Source: Jaltomata sinuosa (lineage: Eukaryota > Streptophyta > Magnoliopsida > Solanales > Solanaceae). From it: 64,000 nt of DNA. The notes beneath the pieces are model-generated. The model saw nothing but the letters and a program-made list of their open reading frames with translations, ran no database searches and was not told the DNA's origin. Position 1 is the first letter of the stretch. Every line of letters begins with the position of its first letter. The stretch spans positions 1,302,001 through 1,366,000 of the forward strand of contig QJPP01007526.1 in assembly GCA_003996215.1 (NCBI GenBank), in the 5' to 3' direction. This document shows positions 44,905 to 55,007 of the stretch, in pieces. The translations under genes were made by a program, and so were the position numbers.

Positions 44905-45235
44905 ATCCTGAAAATGATCTGTTGGATCCTGCTGATCTCCTAACTGTCCTGGATTGGCCTCAACCAAAGAACATCAAAGGTCTTAGAGGGTTTCTTGGCT
45001 TAACAGGATATTATAGGAGGTTTATTCAAGGGTATGGGCTAATTGACCCTGCATGACTTGTTGAAGAAGGAGTGTTTTAACTGGACTCAGGAGGCAACTG
45101 CAGAATTTGAGAAGTTGAAGGTAGCTTTGACTGATGCATCAGGAGATGGAATCGGTGCTGTGCTTGCTCTAGATAGCAGACCTCTATCCTTCTTCAGTAA
45201 AGGCTTATCTGACTAAAATGAGGCCTTCCTTCAAT
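44905..45235 (+). pseudogene. Ty3/gypsy RT thumb and RNase H fragment
   Basis: VLDWPQPKNIKGLRGFLGLT, then GYYRRFIQGYG, is the RT-RNase H connection. After a frameshift come KECFNWTQEATAEFEKLKVA and DASGDGIGAVLAL, with the first RNase H aspartate, then RPLSFFSKGLSD. Gag is joined directly to this piece, so protease, RT fingers/palm and integrase are deleted. No 3' LTR follows; 45236-45540 holds nothing I recognise apart from an AT-rich stretch. Confidence 0.88.
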
Positions 45236-45852
45236 TGTAATATCATCATAGAGTGTATTATAAACTTTGTGATGATCATAGAGTACTTAGTTTTCTCTAG
45301 TTCTTATTTTCTTCATGCTTGTTAATTAGTAGAGGTTCGTTACCTAATTAGGATTAGTAAGGTAAGGCCTAGCCCCCCTTGCTTTTACTCTTCTCTTTGA
45401 AGTTCACTTTTATTTATTAATAAAAAAACTTGCCCTAGGCACACCGCCTAGCGGATTGAAAAAAATGTTATTTTAATTAAGGAGTGGAAAGTTGTGTTAT
45501 ACCACCATTCAAACCAGTATCCATTAAACATACTTCAAACTCTTTAAATCTCTTGCAAGGGCTTTCACATTACATAGTTAATTATGTATTAATTGTAAGT
45601 AGAAGTTAGAGAGTTAGTTAGCTAATATAGTGTTAGTTAGTTAGCTTAATTTAGCTTAAATACTCAGTGGATGTATATAGGCGATTGTTAATTCATTTCA
45701 TGCAATACAACAGAGTTAAAAATTCTCTCTTCCTCTCATCTCTCCTTCGATCTTGTTCATCTGTATCAATGGAGATTGATCTCCAGTCCCTCAATTTTAT
45801 TCATTATCGTTACAATTAGTTGCTTATTTCTCTCCTATTTAAATGTCAACAG

Positions 45853-45948
45853 CTTACAAGGTTCGGGAGAAAGTATTCAGGCCTTAGACATCACTACTGT
45901 TGCTCCACTTACGACGAGCACTGACGCCCTACCATCTCCGAGTCAGAG
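45853..45948 (+). other. Exon-like block d, 96 bp
   Basis: Borders 'aaatgtcaacag' and 'gtacattctg'. Reads LQGSGESIQALDITTVAP, then LTTSTDALPSPSQ. Same length and phase as b, c and e; two residues differ in the acidic stretch. Confidence 0.5.
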
Positions 45949-46071
45949 GTACATTCTGTGAACCTTCGAGCTTGTTCATTTGTATCAATGGAGATTGATC
46001 TCCAGCCCCTCAATTTTATTCATTATCCTTACAGTTAGTTGTTTATTTCTCTCTTATTTAAATGTCAACAG

Positions 46072-46167
46072 GTTACACGGTTCGGAAGAAAGTGATCAGG
46101 CCTTAGACATCACTACTGTTGCTCCACTTACGACGAGCACTGACGCCCTACCATCTCCGAGTCAGAG
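46072..46167 (+). other. Exon-like block e, 96 bp
   Basis: Borders 'aaatgtcaacag' and 'gtacattctg'. Reads LHGSEESDQALDITTVAP, then LTTSTDALPSPSQ. Differs from d at only a few bases, consistent with recent tandem duplication of the 220-bp unit. Confidence 0.5.
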
Positions 46168-47429
46168 GTACATTCTGTGAACCTTCGAGCTTGTTTATCT
46201 GTATCAATGGAGATTGATCTCCAGTCCCTTGATTTTATTCATTATCATTACAATTAATTGTTTGTTTCTTTCTTATTTTGTGAGAAGCTTTTCTTAATTT
46301 TCAAAGTACTTCTTCACTCTTTCCTGCCAAGGTTGTTTATGGTTGAAGAGTGGAAAAATTTCTATTTATTAATGAGTAAAAAAGGGAAGTCCTCAACATG
46401 TGATTCATCAAATTAATTAATTAGAAACAAACATAAGGTTTGTCCTTTTATAATATGTGTGGACCAAGAGTCGCATAGATAAATTCATCAAAAGTTGTGG
46501 TTAAGTGGGAAGTACTAATCATTCTTAACCAGCTGTTTTGAGTTCAACTCCTGACAATGGAGTAGCCTTAGGAAGCGCCCCCAAATTGGAACTTCACACG
46601 CAAATCTTGATTAGTGGGACACCGGATGGGAAATTAAAAATCACGTCGCGTACACATTCAATTAAATTCCCACTCATTAGCTTTTCGTGATCATTCTTAT
46701 TACAAATTAATTTTTGTTAAGCGTTAGTAATTAGTAAACCTCATTCTTTTTAGAGTTATAAATTATTGTTCTTCCTTTAATTTGAGCTTGTAAACTTTTT
46801 ATGAAGTTTACATCAAGCAATATCAACATCTAATAATGACCATTCTAACTTTCATAATACAGTTATATTTATACAATTCGATTTATATTTTTTTTTTCAA
46901 TTAGAGATAAAGGGTACTTACACGTGTAACTATGATCTATATACGACAACCAAATATTTCAGAAACTATTATCTACATCACATATAACTACTACTTTTAT
47001 GTCTCTATGCACAATAAATTGTCAATGATCTACTAGTCATCCTAAGAAAGGCTTTCATGGATCGGATTTTTGTAAAACTTCTTTTAAGAAAAAAAAAATC
47101 ATTCAACCATAACTTCTTATTATGCAAGGGGAAGTAGGAAAGGACCAGGCTACTTTTTCTTAGAAACAAGACAAAAATCGTAAGATATGAAACATTTGCA
47201 ACCATAGCCGACATTGCTCTTTTTTAAAAAAAAAAAATTCCCACCCCAGCCCCAGGAGGGATATTGCTCAAATTCATATTTAAATTATGTGTTTTTGACA
47301 TATAAAAAGAACGAAGTACTGTCAATTTGAATACTTCACATATTATAGAATTGCATAATTGAAGTCGTCCGAACATTACTTTTTACAAATTATAATGTAA
47401 GGGCCACACAATGAGCCAACATAAACTAT

Positions 47430-48230
47430 TCTTCTTTAGCAATCATGTAAGGGCCATGCAATGAACCCATACCCCTTGATAAATCTCTTATAATAACATG
47501 CTAAGCCCATAAACCGTCTTAGGCTTTTAATGGTAGTAGGGTGAGGCCAAGTCAACACAGATTCTACCTTTTGTTGATTCGTAACTACTCCAAGCTCAGA
47601 GATCACATTCCCCAGGTAGTCAATCAGTTGCACTCCAAATCATATTACCTTTGCTTAACAAATAGGGATGAGCCCTCAATATCTTAAAGGTTTCCTCTAA
47701 ATGAACTGAATGTTCAGACCAGGTTGAGCTGCAAGTCAGGATGTCATCAAAAAACACCAAGATGAACTTTCTGAGTTGGTCAGGAAAGATCTAGTTCATT
47801 AAACTTTAAAATATAGAGGGAGCATTTGTCAGTCCAAATGGCATAGCTAAGAACTCACAGTGGCCATGATGATTTTTAAAATCAGTCTTCATCATGACAA
47901 TAAGATAAGAATGAGGGCTAGTGTTATTTTTGATCACCCCACTGCCAAATATCTTATTAACCATCTTCTCAATCTCATCCTTTTGTAGCGGGATATCTAT
48001 AGGGCCTGATGTTGATCAGAGAAGTTCCTTCCTTCAAACTAATTATGTGACCTGGATGGAAGTAGTTTAGTAGGAACCTCAAACAAATCCTAGTAGTTTT
48101 GGAGTATTAGTTGTAGCCTATCTTACTAATCCACCTAGTTTGTACCACATGAGTAGTACCCACCTCATAGATATCATACACAGCTCAACTAGTTTAGCCA
48201 ATAATTTCTCTATACTATTCTGTTGAATTG
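47430..48230 (-). pseudogene. Ty3/gypsy reverse transcriptase, 3' part
   Basis: Minus strand. 47436-47633 reads YLGNVISELGVVTNQQKVES, LTWPHPTTIKSLRRFMGLAC, YYKRFIKGYG, the RT thumb. Upstream (47640-48100) in other frames are the palm region with FFDDIL (equivalent of the catalytic YxDD) and EHSVHLEETFKILRAHPYLL, with stops. The element continues upstream beyond the SINE and the LTR-like block to a protease piece at 49250-49562. Confidence 0.85.
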
Positions 48231-48246
48231 GCTTAGTTCTAGGTGG

Positions 48247-48359
48247 TTTTTTCTTTTACCCCTAGGACCTCCCACCCCTTTTGCTCCCTTAGTAACTTGA
48301 ACTCACAACCTTTGAGTTGAAAGTGAGGGGTGCTTACCATCCGAGCAACTCTCTCTTGT
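48247..48359 (-). mobile_element. tRNA-derived SINE, ~113 bp, with 17-bp TSD
   Basis: Flanked by the perfect direct repeat CTTAGTTCTAGGTGGTT (48232-48248 and 48360-48376). On the minus strand it starts GACAAGAGAGAGTTGCTCGG, has a tRNA-like B-box region (GTGAGTTCAAGTTAC) and ends in an A-rich tail next to the target repeat. It interrupts the gypsy pol. Size and structure fit a short Solanaceae SINE; I do not assign the family. Confidence 0.82.
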
Positions 48360-48496
48360 CTTAGTTCTAGGTGGTTAAATTCCCCTCAAGGAAATCTTGT
48401 GACCTATGACACTGAATTTCATTTCCAGTTTCCTAAAGTTCCACACAATTTCTCCAAGTGTGATCAACCATTGGTGATGGCTTGGATGAGTCCACC

Positions 48497-49242
48497 GTCA
48501 GTCAAGGGACCAGGTCCTTGACTGAATATCGTGCTACAGACAGACTATAAAACACAATAAAAACAAAGGTAAAGAACACAAGACTTTACGTGGAAACTTT
48601 CTTGCTCAAGAGAGTAAAATCACGACCTACCGCAGTAGGATTTCACCAAAACACTTCACTAAGAACACTGAGCAACTTTGGATTACAGACTCCAGTAACC
48701 CTAGGGATTAACCTCTTAATCCACTCTACTTGTAATAACTCTATTACAAAGTAAAATGCAATAACTCTACTGCATCATCATGCTATCAACTACCGCTAGC
48801 TGATATAGCCTAAGAGAATAAATAAGATACATACACTGATACCTACACACTTCTCCGAAGTTGAAGGATAGGTTTACAATCTGAACTCAAATACAAAAGA
48901 CTCAAACTAAAAACAAGGAACTGGAAGCATTAACTTGATCACAATCAGGTCCCTTGTTAGGTGAGCTTTTGTTTCTTCAAGGATCACAAGCAACCTTTGC
49001 TTGATAAGAGTATAAATCTTGGATTTGCAAAAACTAGGTTTTGGCTTGATGTATCATTCCTTATAAATGAGAGATCCAAAACCTTAACACAATCATATTG
49101 GTCCAAGGGACGCAAGGAATGCAGATGCACAGTCCAAAAACTGCAGAGAAGTACGCATTACAGCTGTACCGTTGACCTTCAACTTAAAGTCAACACTTCG
49201 GACACCTGGTCCCTTCATTAGTTTGTTGATCATCAAAACTAA
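48497..49242 (-). repeat. Sirevirus-type LTR, first copy (within gypsy)
   Basis: Similar in order to 49563-50240: 'gggaccaggtcc', a segment like 'ttttacgtgaaa', 'ctcaag..agtaaaa', 'gacctacc', 'aggattt', 'cacttcactaa', 'cactctacttgtaataactc'. Its right end has 'gtttgttgatcatcaaaact', typical of the polypurine-rich region at 50400-51350. It sits between the RT and protease parts of the gypsy, so it is an insertion in it. No clean target duplication found. Confidence 0.65.
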
Positions 49243-49249
49243 GAGTGCA

Positions 49250-49562
49250 TAAATTGGATTCCCAAAATCATATTACATCCTCCCATAGGTAGAACTAGCA
49301 TATCCCAATCAAAGTGACACACTGCATTTTCCTGGCTAATTTCTTGCAAACATAGTTGCTCTGAATTTTCTTTCCATCAGCTAATGGAGAAACAACAGTC
49401 AACAAACAACCTAATTTCTTGGCAGTGTTTATATCCAAGATATTATAAGTGCTGAGGTATCAATCAACACATGAACAACCTTCCTTTTACAAAAATTGTT
49501 ACCCTCATAGCCCTGAAGTCATGAATATCCCATTCATGGCATGGACAAAATGTTGGCTTGTA
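49250..49562 (-). pseudogene. Ty3/gypsy protease region
   Basis: Reading the minus strand across frameshifts gives pieces such as RVTIFVKGRLF, a cysteine-rich stretch and ENAVCHFDWDMLVLPMGGC, which follow the gypsy aspartic protease and its downstream segment. The D-T/S-G active site is not preserved. It is the upstream part of the gypsy at 47430-48496. Confidence 0.5.
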
Positions 49563-50240
49563 TGAGTCCATTGTACTGTTAGGGACCAGGGTCCTTACCA
49601 GTTTCTATGATTAAGAACAAAAACTGAAGAACAAAAGTAAAAAAAAACTGAAAGTAAAGTAGACAAGATGTTTTACGTGAAATCCTTCTCGCTCAAGGGA
49701 GTAAAACCATGACCTACCTCATAGGATTTCTCAAGCACTTCACTAAAACAACTAAGCAACTTTCAGATTACAAACTCTTGCAACCAAAGAATTAAGCTCT
49801 TAATTTCTCACCCTTACAATAACTCTATTGTAAGTCCTCTCTATAATAACTCTATTGTAAAGACATACAAGACTACCTCTAGCCTACAACATCACAATCA
49901 TGGCAAACTCTAGCCATAACTCAAATCTACAAGATAAGAGAGAAACAATTTTAGGTTTTGAAAAAGCTAAGTTTTCATCTCATGGTGTGTTGAATATTTA
50001 TGGAGGTGAGAGAAGTGAAAATTTTGACCATTAAACAAAGAGGGGACCACAACAACTTTTTTGTAGTGCTGCATGCAGTGCTATATTTCTAGCACAATGA
50101 CAACAGCTTTACAATTATGGAAAGCTATAAGAGTTGACTCATACAGATCAATCTGGTGCACGTACCTAGTCCCTCATCTGATCCCTACGAAAGAAGATCC
50201 CTCTGAGAGATAGTTATTCTTGAATGAGCATTCCCCCTAG
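49563..50240 (-). repeat. Sirevirus-type LTR, second copy
   Basis: Aligns with 48497-49242 and lies directly after the polypurine-rich region of the Sirevirus in minus orientation, so it is the element's 3' LTR. Starts about 'ctgttagggaccagggtcc'. The exact outer border is uncertain because the two copies diverge at the ends. Confidence 0.65.
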
Positions 50241-51350
50241 AATGATCATTTCAATTATATTACTTGTTCCTTTGTTCCCCTGAGATCTTGATTCTCATGT
50301 CTCCTCTGAGATCAGCCTAGTGCATGTATGGTCCTTCAGCAGGTTTGTCAAATCATCAAAACAAAATATAGTATCATAGTAACTATGCATCATTAGTTCC
50401 CCCCTTTTTGATGATGGCAAACACATAAAGCAAGTTCCCCCCGAGAACTTGATTCTCACATTCCCCCCGAGATCAGCCTGGTGCGTGTCTGGTCCCTTAG
50501 TAGGTTTGTCAAATCAAAATAAAGCATAGTATTGTAGTAGCTATGCATCATTAATTTCTCCCTTTTTGATGATGTCAAACACATGAAGCAAATTCCCCCT
50601 GAGAACCAGGTTCTCATATAGTTGACTCTGAGAAATGGATCAGGTTCTTTAGGCAGCATATCTAGTCCCTCAATAGGTTTGTTAAATCATCAAAATGAGG
50701 TATAGTACTTCAACGTCTATGCTTAGTCAATTTTCCCCTCTTTGATGATGTCAAACACATCAATCAAGTTTCCCTTAAGGACCAAATTTGCTCAAAAGAT
50801 ATTTGCACACACTCGACTTCATGAACCAGTTCTAATTTCCTGCTGGAGCTACCAACCACGAGTTGACCACATATTCATACATATTAGGTACCAGGTCCCC
50901 TCATAAGTTTTGTCAATCATCAAAACTACATACCTCATGTACCAGTTCAACACTTCCATGTCCCCCTCTGTCACCATGATCTGCATCATTACCAGGTCCA
51001 CTGTTAGTTTGTCAATCATCAAAATCAAGATTGCATCAATTATTTCCTCCTTTTCGATGATGACAAACTTGATTACTTTATTACCGGTTCCCTTGTCACT
51101 AATAAATTCCACCTATTACCTTTATTGCATCAGTTCCCCTTGCCATTTTTATCACATTAGTTCCCCCTGTCATCATGCTTCCAGTGCCCCCTATTACTAT
51201 GTGTTCCCCCTTTTACCAGTATCACCCTTACCACATTATGTCCTCGTGTACATGTACCAGTTCCCCCTATCACTAGCACTACCACATCAGTTCCAGTTCT
51301 CCCTTAAATAAAAGTTCCCCCTTACACAAAACTTCCCCCTTTTGACATCA
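50241..51350 (-). repeat. Multiple polypurine tracts of the Sirevirus
   Basis: On the plus strand 'gttccccct' and close variants recur at least 15 times, often followed by 'tttttgatgatg(t/g)caaac'. On the minus strand these are AGGGGGAAC purine tracts. Multiplied polypurine tracts ahead of the 3' LTR are an established hallmark of Sireviruses. Reading frames here (50456-50659, 50910-51311) are by-products of the repeats. Confidence 0.8.
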
Positions 51351-52755
51351 TCAGAAAGAGTGAACAGTAATATGAGGAAAAGTGAGAAACGACAATGTTC
51401 ATGGCCACTGGGGCAACACTAACACGAATGAAGTCAGCAAAGTAGGTAAAAATAAGAACAACTTCACACATTATCAAGAACAACCCAATGTACTTTAGTT
51501 TAAAGCAACGGAGTAGCATTTTACATCATACATTCAGATCATCAAAAGTGCAGACGGGTACCAAGTCATATCAGAAGAGATAGGAACAACAAAAGGGAGT
51601 CGAAAGAATGACAAAGGAAATTGAGACAAGTTGGGTACATCGTAAGTGATAGAAACAAAATGGGAACAGAGAGGCCAGGTCCTGCATTTGTTTCTTCAGT
51701 GTCACTACCTCAAATTTTGCCTAAGCATTCTCTTGTTGAAGTTCCTTCATGGTACCTGGTCCCTTACTTGTTCCCTGAGAATTCTGCAGTTCAAACTGTA
51801 CCACAACAATCTCAAACTCTCTTTGTGGCAACAATGGGAATATTTTGTACAACTCCTCCATAATTTTCTCCTGGGCAGCAATCAGACTTGATGTCTTCCT
51901 CTTCTAGATTCCTTCGTAGCAATGGGTAAACCATTTGAGGTGTATTTTTCTCATTAACTTTCATACTTTGGAATGTGGAGCGTCCTTTTTAGAATCACTT
52001 TTTGAATCATCCTTATTTTCTTTGTATTAGCACGATTTTCTCTCACCACAGACTTCATCTGCTCCTTAGACTTTCCTTTTGTAACAGGTACCCTTTTAGT
52101 TTCCTTTCTTTATCCCCTTGAAGCTTCAATGGACCTTTGACCATTCTTGAACACAAGATTTAGAGGAATATTTATAAAAGAAGAGTTTGGGACTAGAAAA
52201 GAAAAAAAGGCCTATAACGTAAAGAAAAGGAACGGTGGAGATGATTTTGAACTGAGGGAACAGATACTACATGCACATCAGGGTGAGGAGATGATCATTT
52301 AAGAGAACGTGATGCGACATAGTTTGAGAAATGTGGGAAAAGGTACTTGACATGGCACCCTTAGCAATTTTAATATCTTAAAGTATGAATAAAAATGCAA
52401 ACCTGTTAGAGGGTACCAGGTCCCCTTAAGGAACAATATGGGCATTATCTTAACAATGGTGAATAAGCTTCTTATCTTTACCCATAAGTGAAATCACCAT
52501 GTGTGTATACCTGTCAAGGTATGGATCTAAGTTAGACAATACCTTAAGACACTTTTACATAAACCTTCCATCTAATCATAGTCAAATCATGGAGAAAATT
52601 AGTGCATTTTGATTAGCCCAAGCTTCAACCCAATTTTGCTCAAAGTGTCCCCTGCTCAGCACCTTTGTGAAACTGTATCTACCAGGTCCTTCTACTTGGT
52701 CCTCCATGAGATCCAAGAAGATCCAAGAAAATGAGTCATTCCTCACGTGCTTTTT
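51351..52755 (-). other. Region between Sirevirus RNase H and polypurine tracts
   Basis: On the minus strand it contains broken Lys/Glu-rich and Gln-rich frames with stops, no recognisable domain. Some Sireviruses carry an extra 3' reading frame here; the remains do not allow a decision. Plus-strand frames 51621-51891 are antisense noise. Confidence 0.4.
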
Positions 52756-53034
52756 CTATCCACCAAATACCTGGCAGTAAGCATCAATATATTCAACCAA
52801 ATCAAAATTGTCTCTTGATGGATAGAAGAGAATCAGATCAGGAGTTCCCTTTAGATACCGCAATATTCTTTTTGTAGCCTTCATGGGGGATTCCTTTGGA
52901 TATGACTGAGATCTTACACACATACCCACACCAAACATGGTGTCGGACTTGCTAGCCAACAAGAAGATCAAAGATCCAAAGATGCCTTGATACATTATTT
53001 TGTTCATTGGAGAACCAGGTCCCTCAACATCCAA
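52756..53034 (-). pseudogene. Sirevirus RT/RNase H connection
   Basis: MYQGIFGSLIFLLASKSDTM, then SQSYPKESPMKATKRILRYL and KGTPDLILFYPS correspond to the copia block YRSLIGSLLYLTASRPDI...H..A.KRILRYLKGT. The Asp-rich RNase H start follows (VEYIDAYCQVFGG, where YSDADYAGD would be expected). Confidence 0.85.
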
Positions 53035-53880
53035 TTGGGTGGCAGTTGCTATAGGAGTGTCAATAGGCCTGTCATTATAACTTCAGCAGCTCTTTGATGT
53101 GCTTCTATTAACTAATCATGATGCCTTTGGATTTTTTTAAGCTTGTAGCCTAAGGGAAAGATTTGGCTCACCCATCATGCTTATTTCAAATTCACTTCCC
53201 ATGAGTTTGGCAAAATCTTTACATAAAGAGTCAAGTGTGGCACCAAAAATGATGTCGTCAATGTAGACCTGAACAATCAGTAGGTTTCTTCCCTTTATCT
53301 TCAAGAATAATGCATTATCAATCTTCCCCCTTTTGAACCAATTTTCAAGAAGTGATTTTGATAGTCTCTCATGCCAAGTCCTTGGAGCCTACTTCAACCC
53401 GTACAATGTCATATCAAGCTTGAACACATATTTAGGATGATTGAGATCTTCAAAATCCAGCGGCTGCTTTACATACACCTCCTCCTACAAGTAACCATTT
53501 TGAAATGTACTTTTTACATCCATTTGGAACAATTTGAGTTCCATATGAGATGCAAAAATGATAAGAATACTAATGGCTTCCATTTTAGAAACTGGGAACA
53601 CTAATTTATTCCCTCTTCTTGATTGTATCCCTGAACAACCAGTCTTGCTTTGTTTCTGGTGATGTTTCCATATTCATCTAGTTTGGTTCTGAACATCCAC
53701 CTGGTCCCTATGATGGTTCTGTCAATGGGCTTACGTACCAAGTGCCAAACCTTATTCCTTTCAAGCTGATGAAACTCTTCCTGACCTCAGCAGAATGATC
53801 ACATTATCCAGTGGATGAGATCCCTTGTGCTTCCAATTTGAGATTCGTACTCTAATAGATCATGACTTTGAGGAATGACT
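53035..53880 (-). pseudogene. Sirevirus reverse transcriptase
   Basis: Minus strand, several frames: KARLVVQGYNQEEGI (53640), VQMDVKSTFQNGYL (53520), DMTLYGLK (53400), FKRGKIDNALFLKIKGRNLL, then IVQVYIDDIIFGAT with the catalytic YIDD (about 53255-53280) and DFAKLMGSEFEISMMG. Stops and indels separate the pieces. The YIDD variant is the usual one for Sirevirus-type RT. Confidence 0.85.
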
Positions 53881-54367
53881 GAACTAGGTTCCTCTGATGG
53901 TGCCCCACCTTGTTCAAAACTCAGTGTATCGACATCAGAAACATTTACTTGTTACTCAGCTTCAGACGGTACAAGAGGAGTATCAGGTCCCTTGAAACTG
54001 CAGAGACTCTTTCCTTTGTCACCCTACTTGATTAATCAAAAATCACATGTACACATTCTCGATGGCATGAGCAAGAGACAACCCATTTTATTTTATTTTC
54101 ACACCAAAAATGTATCCTTTCTTCCAATTTCCAAAAGACACGCTTTCCCTTGGAAAGTCTTGAGCGAGAGGAATTCTTCCATTCTTCTAGTTGTAAGCTT
54201 TGAGCAACCACTATTCATATACCATTTTTGACTGCTTCCTCTCACTCCACCCTGCATGCAAAGTTATTGATTAAATTTGAGAACCCGGATTAACTTGGGT
54301 CCCCTGCAGTAAAAGAAAGGGTGAATGAGATTTCTTTTTGTCCAAGCTGGCAGAGCAGTCTTTTTCA

Positions 54368-54904
54368 TTACAGGACCAGGTCCTTTTGAATCCTTTTAGT
54401 ATCAACATTCTTCAGATTCTTCCTTTCAGCGAATCTGTGATTCTTCTTAGCAACATGAATTCTTGCCTGACAAACATCTTTATAATGACCATTTAGACCA
54501 CAGTGAGTACATAGCCAATTATCAGAATTTGACACATATTTGTTGTGAGGATTGTAAGGAGCTTTGTTCTTTTGAAAACCAATACCTTCTCCAGAACTAG
54601 GACTCATTTTAGTAAGATGAGCTAGAGTCTCTGAGGAAGCTGTCCAATGAAGAGATTTTTCAAGATCAGCCTTGATCCGAACCAGGTCCACCTCTAGTTC
54701 CCTATTCATTTTTAGAGCGGCTATGAGATCCAGTTTGGACTTTTTTAGTTTTGCTTCAAGTTCAAACTGAATGCCACTACCCTTTTCCTTTCCCTTAGGA
54801 CCGTTTTGAGAGAAATTTAACAGTTTTTCACAAGGAGCATGCTTTTCAGAAGAAATAACCTTGATCTTTTCTTCCAATTCAGAGATCTTGTCAGACATGA
54901 CCAT
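54368..54904 (-). pseudogene. Sirevirus gag C-terminal part with coiled coil and zinc knuckle
   Basis: 178 codons. Heptad-rich MVMSDKISELEEKIKVISSE, then FELEAKLKKSKLDLIAALKM and NRELEVDLVRIKADLEKSL, predict a coiled coil; the knuckle CTHCGLNGHYKDVC (CX2CX4HX4C) is intact, followed by a basic stretch. Long coiled-coil gag is typical of Sireviruses. It runs open upstream to a stop at about 54950. The protease that follows (54240-54300: QKWYMNSGCSKLT) has N-S-G in place of D-S-G. Confidence 0.85.
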
Positions 54905-55007
54905 GTTTTCATTCTCAAAATCAACAACATTTTCATTAAGAGATTCCTTTTATTTAATGAGTTCATAGTAGGCATCAATCAATATTCCGTTGTGAATATT
55001 TTTGTTG

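Larger units (their letters stand above)
45550..47400 (+). repeat. Module E, copy 2 (uninterrupted)
   Basis: Head 45550-45742, then two ~220-bp tandem units (45743-45962 and 45963-46182), each with one exon-like block, then the tail (46183-46622), a segment lost in copy 1 (46623-46713) and the right end (46714-47400). Each unit starts 'ttcga(g/t)cttgttcat' and includes 'atggagattgatctccag'. This is the best reference for the module. The function is unknown. Confidence 0.75.
50241..54990 (-). mobile_element. Sirevirus-type copia retrotransposon, internally deleted
   Basis: Minus strand: gag with coiled coil and knuckle (54368-54904), degenerate protease, RT (53034-53880), RNase H start (52756-53034), a non-pol region (51350-52755) and a polypurine-rich region (50241-51350) before the LTR. 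Integrase is missing. Copia order with an extra 3' region and many polypurine tracts is characteristic of the Sirevirus lineage. Confidence 0.78.

Noticed and set aside
32372..46180. Open frames of 61-66 codons at 32372-32572, 45776-45961 and 45980-46180 that look like small secreted peptides (hydrophobic start, then SEESD...)
   Set aside because: They begin with TTG, not ATG, in all three copies and no in-frame ATG occurs upstream. The copies at 31215 and 34501 do not keep the hydrophobic part in frame. The splice-border pattern explains the conservation better.
51621..51891. Plus-strand frames of about 80 codons
   Set aside because: Antisense to the degenerate Sirevirus 3' region; no domain.
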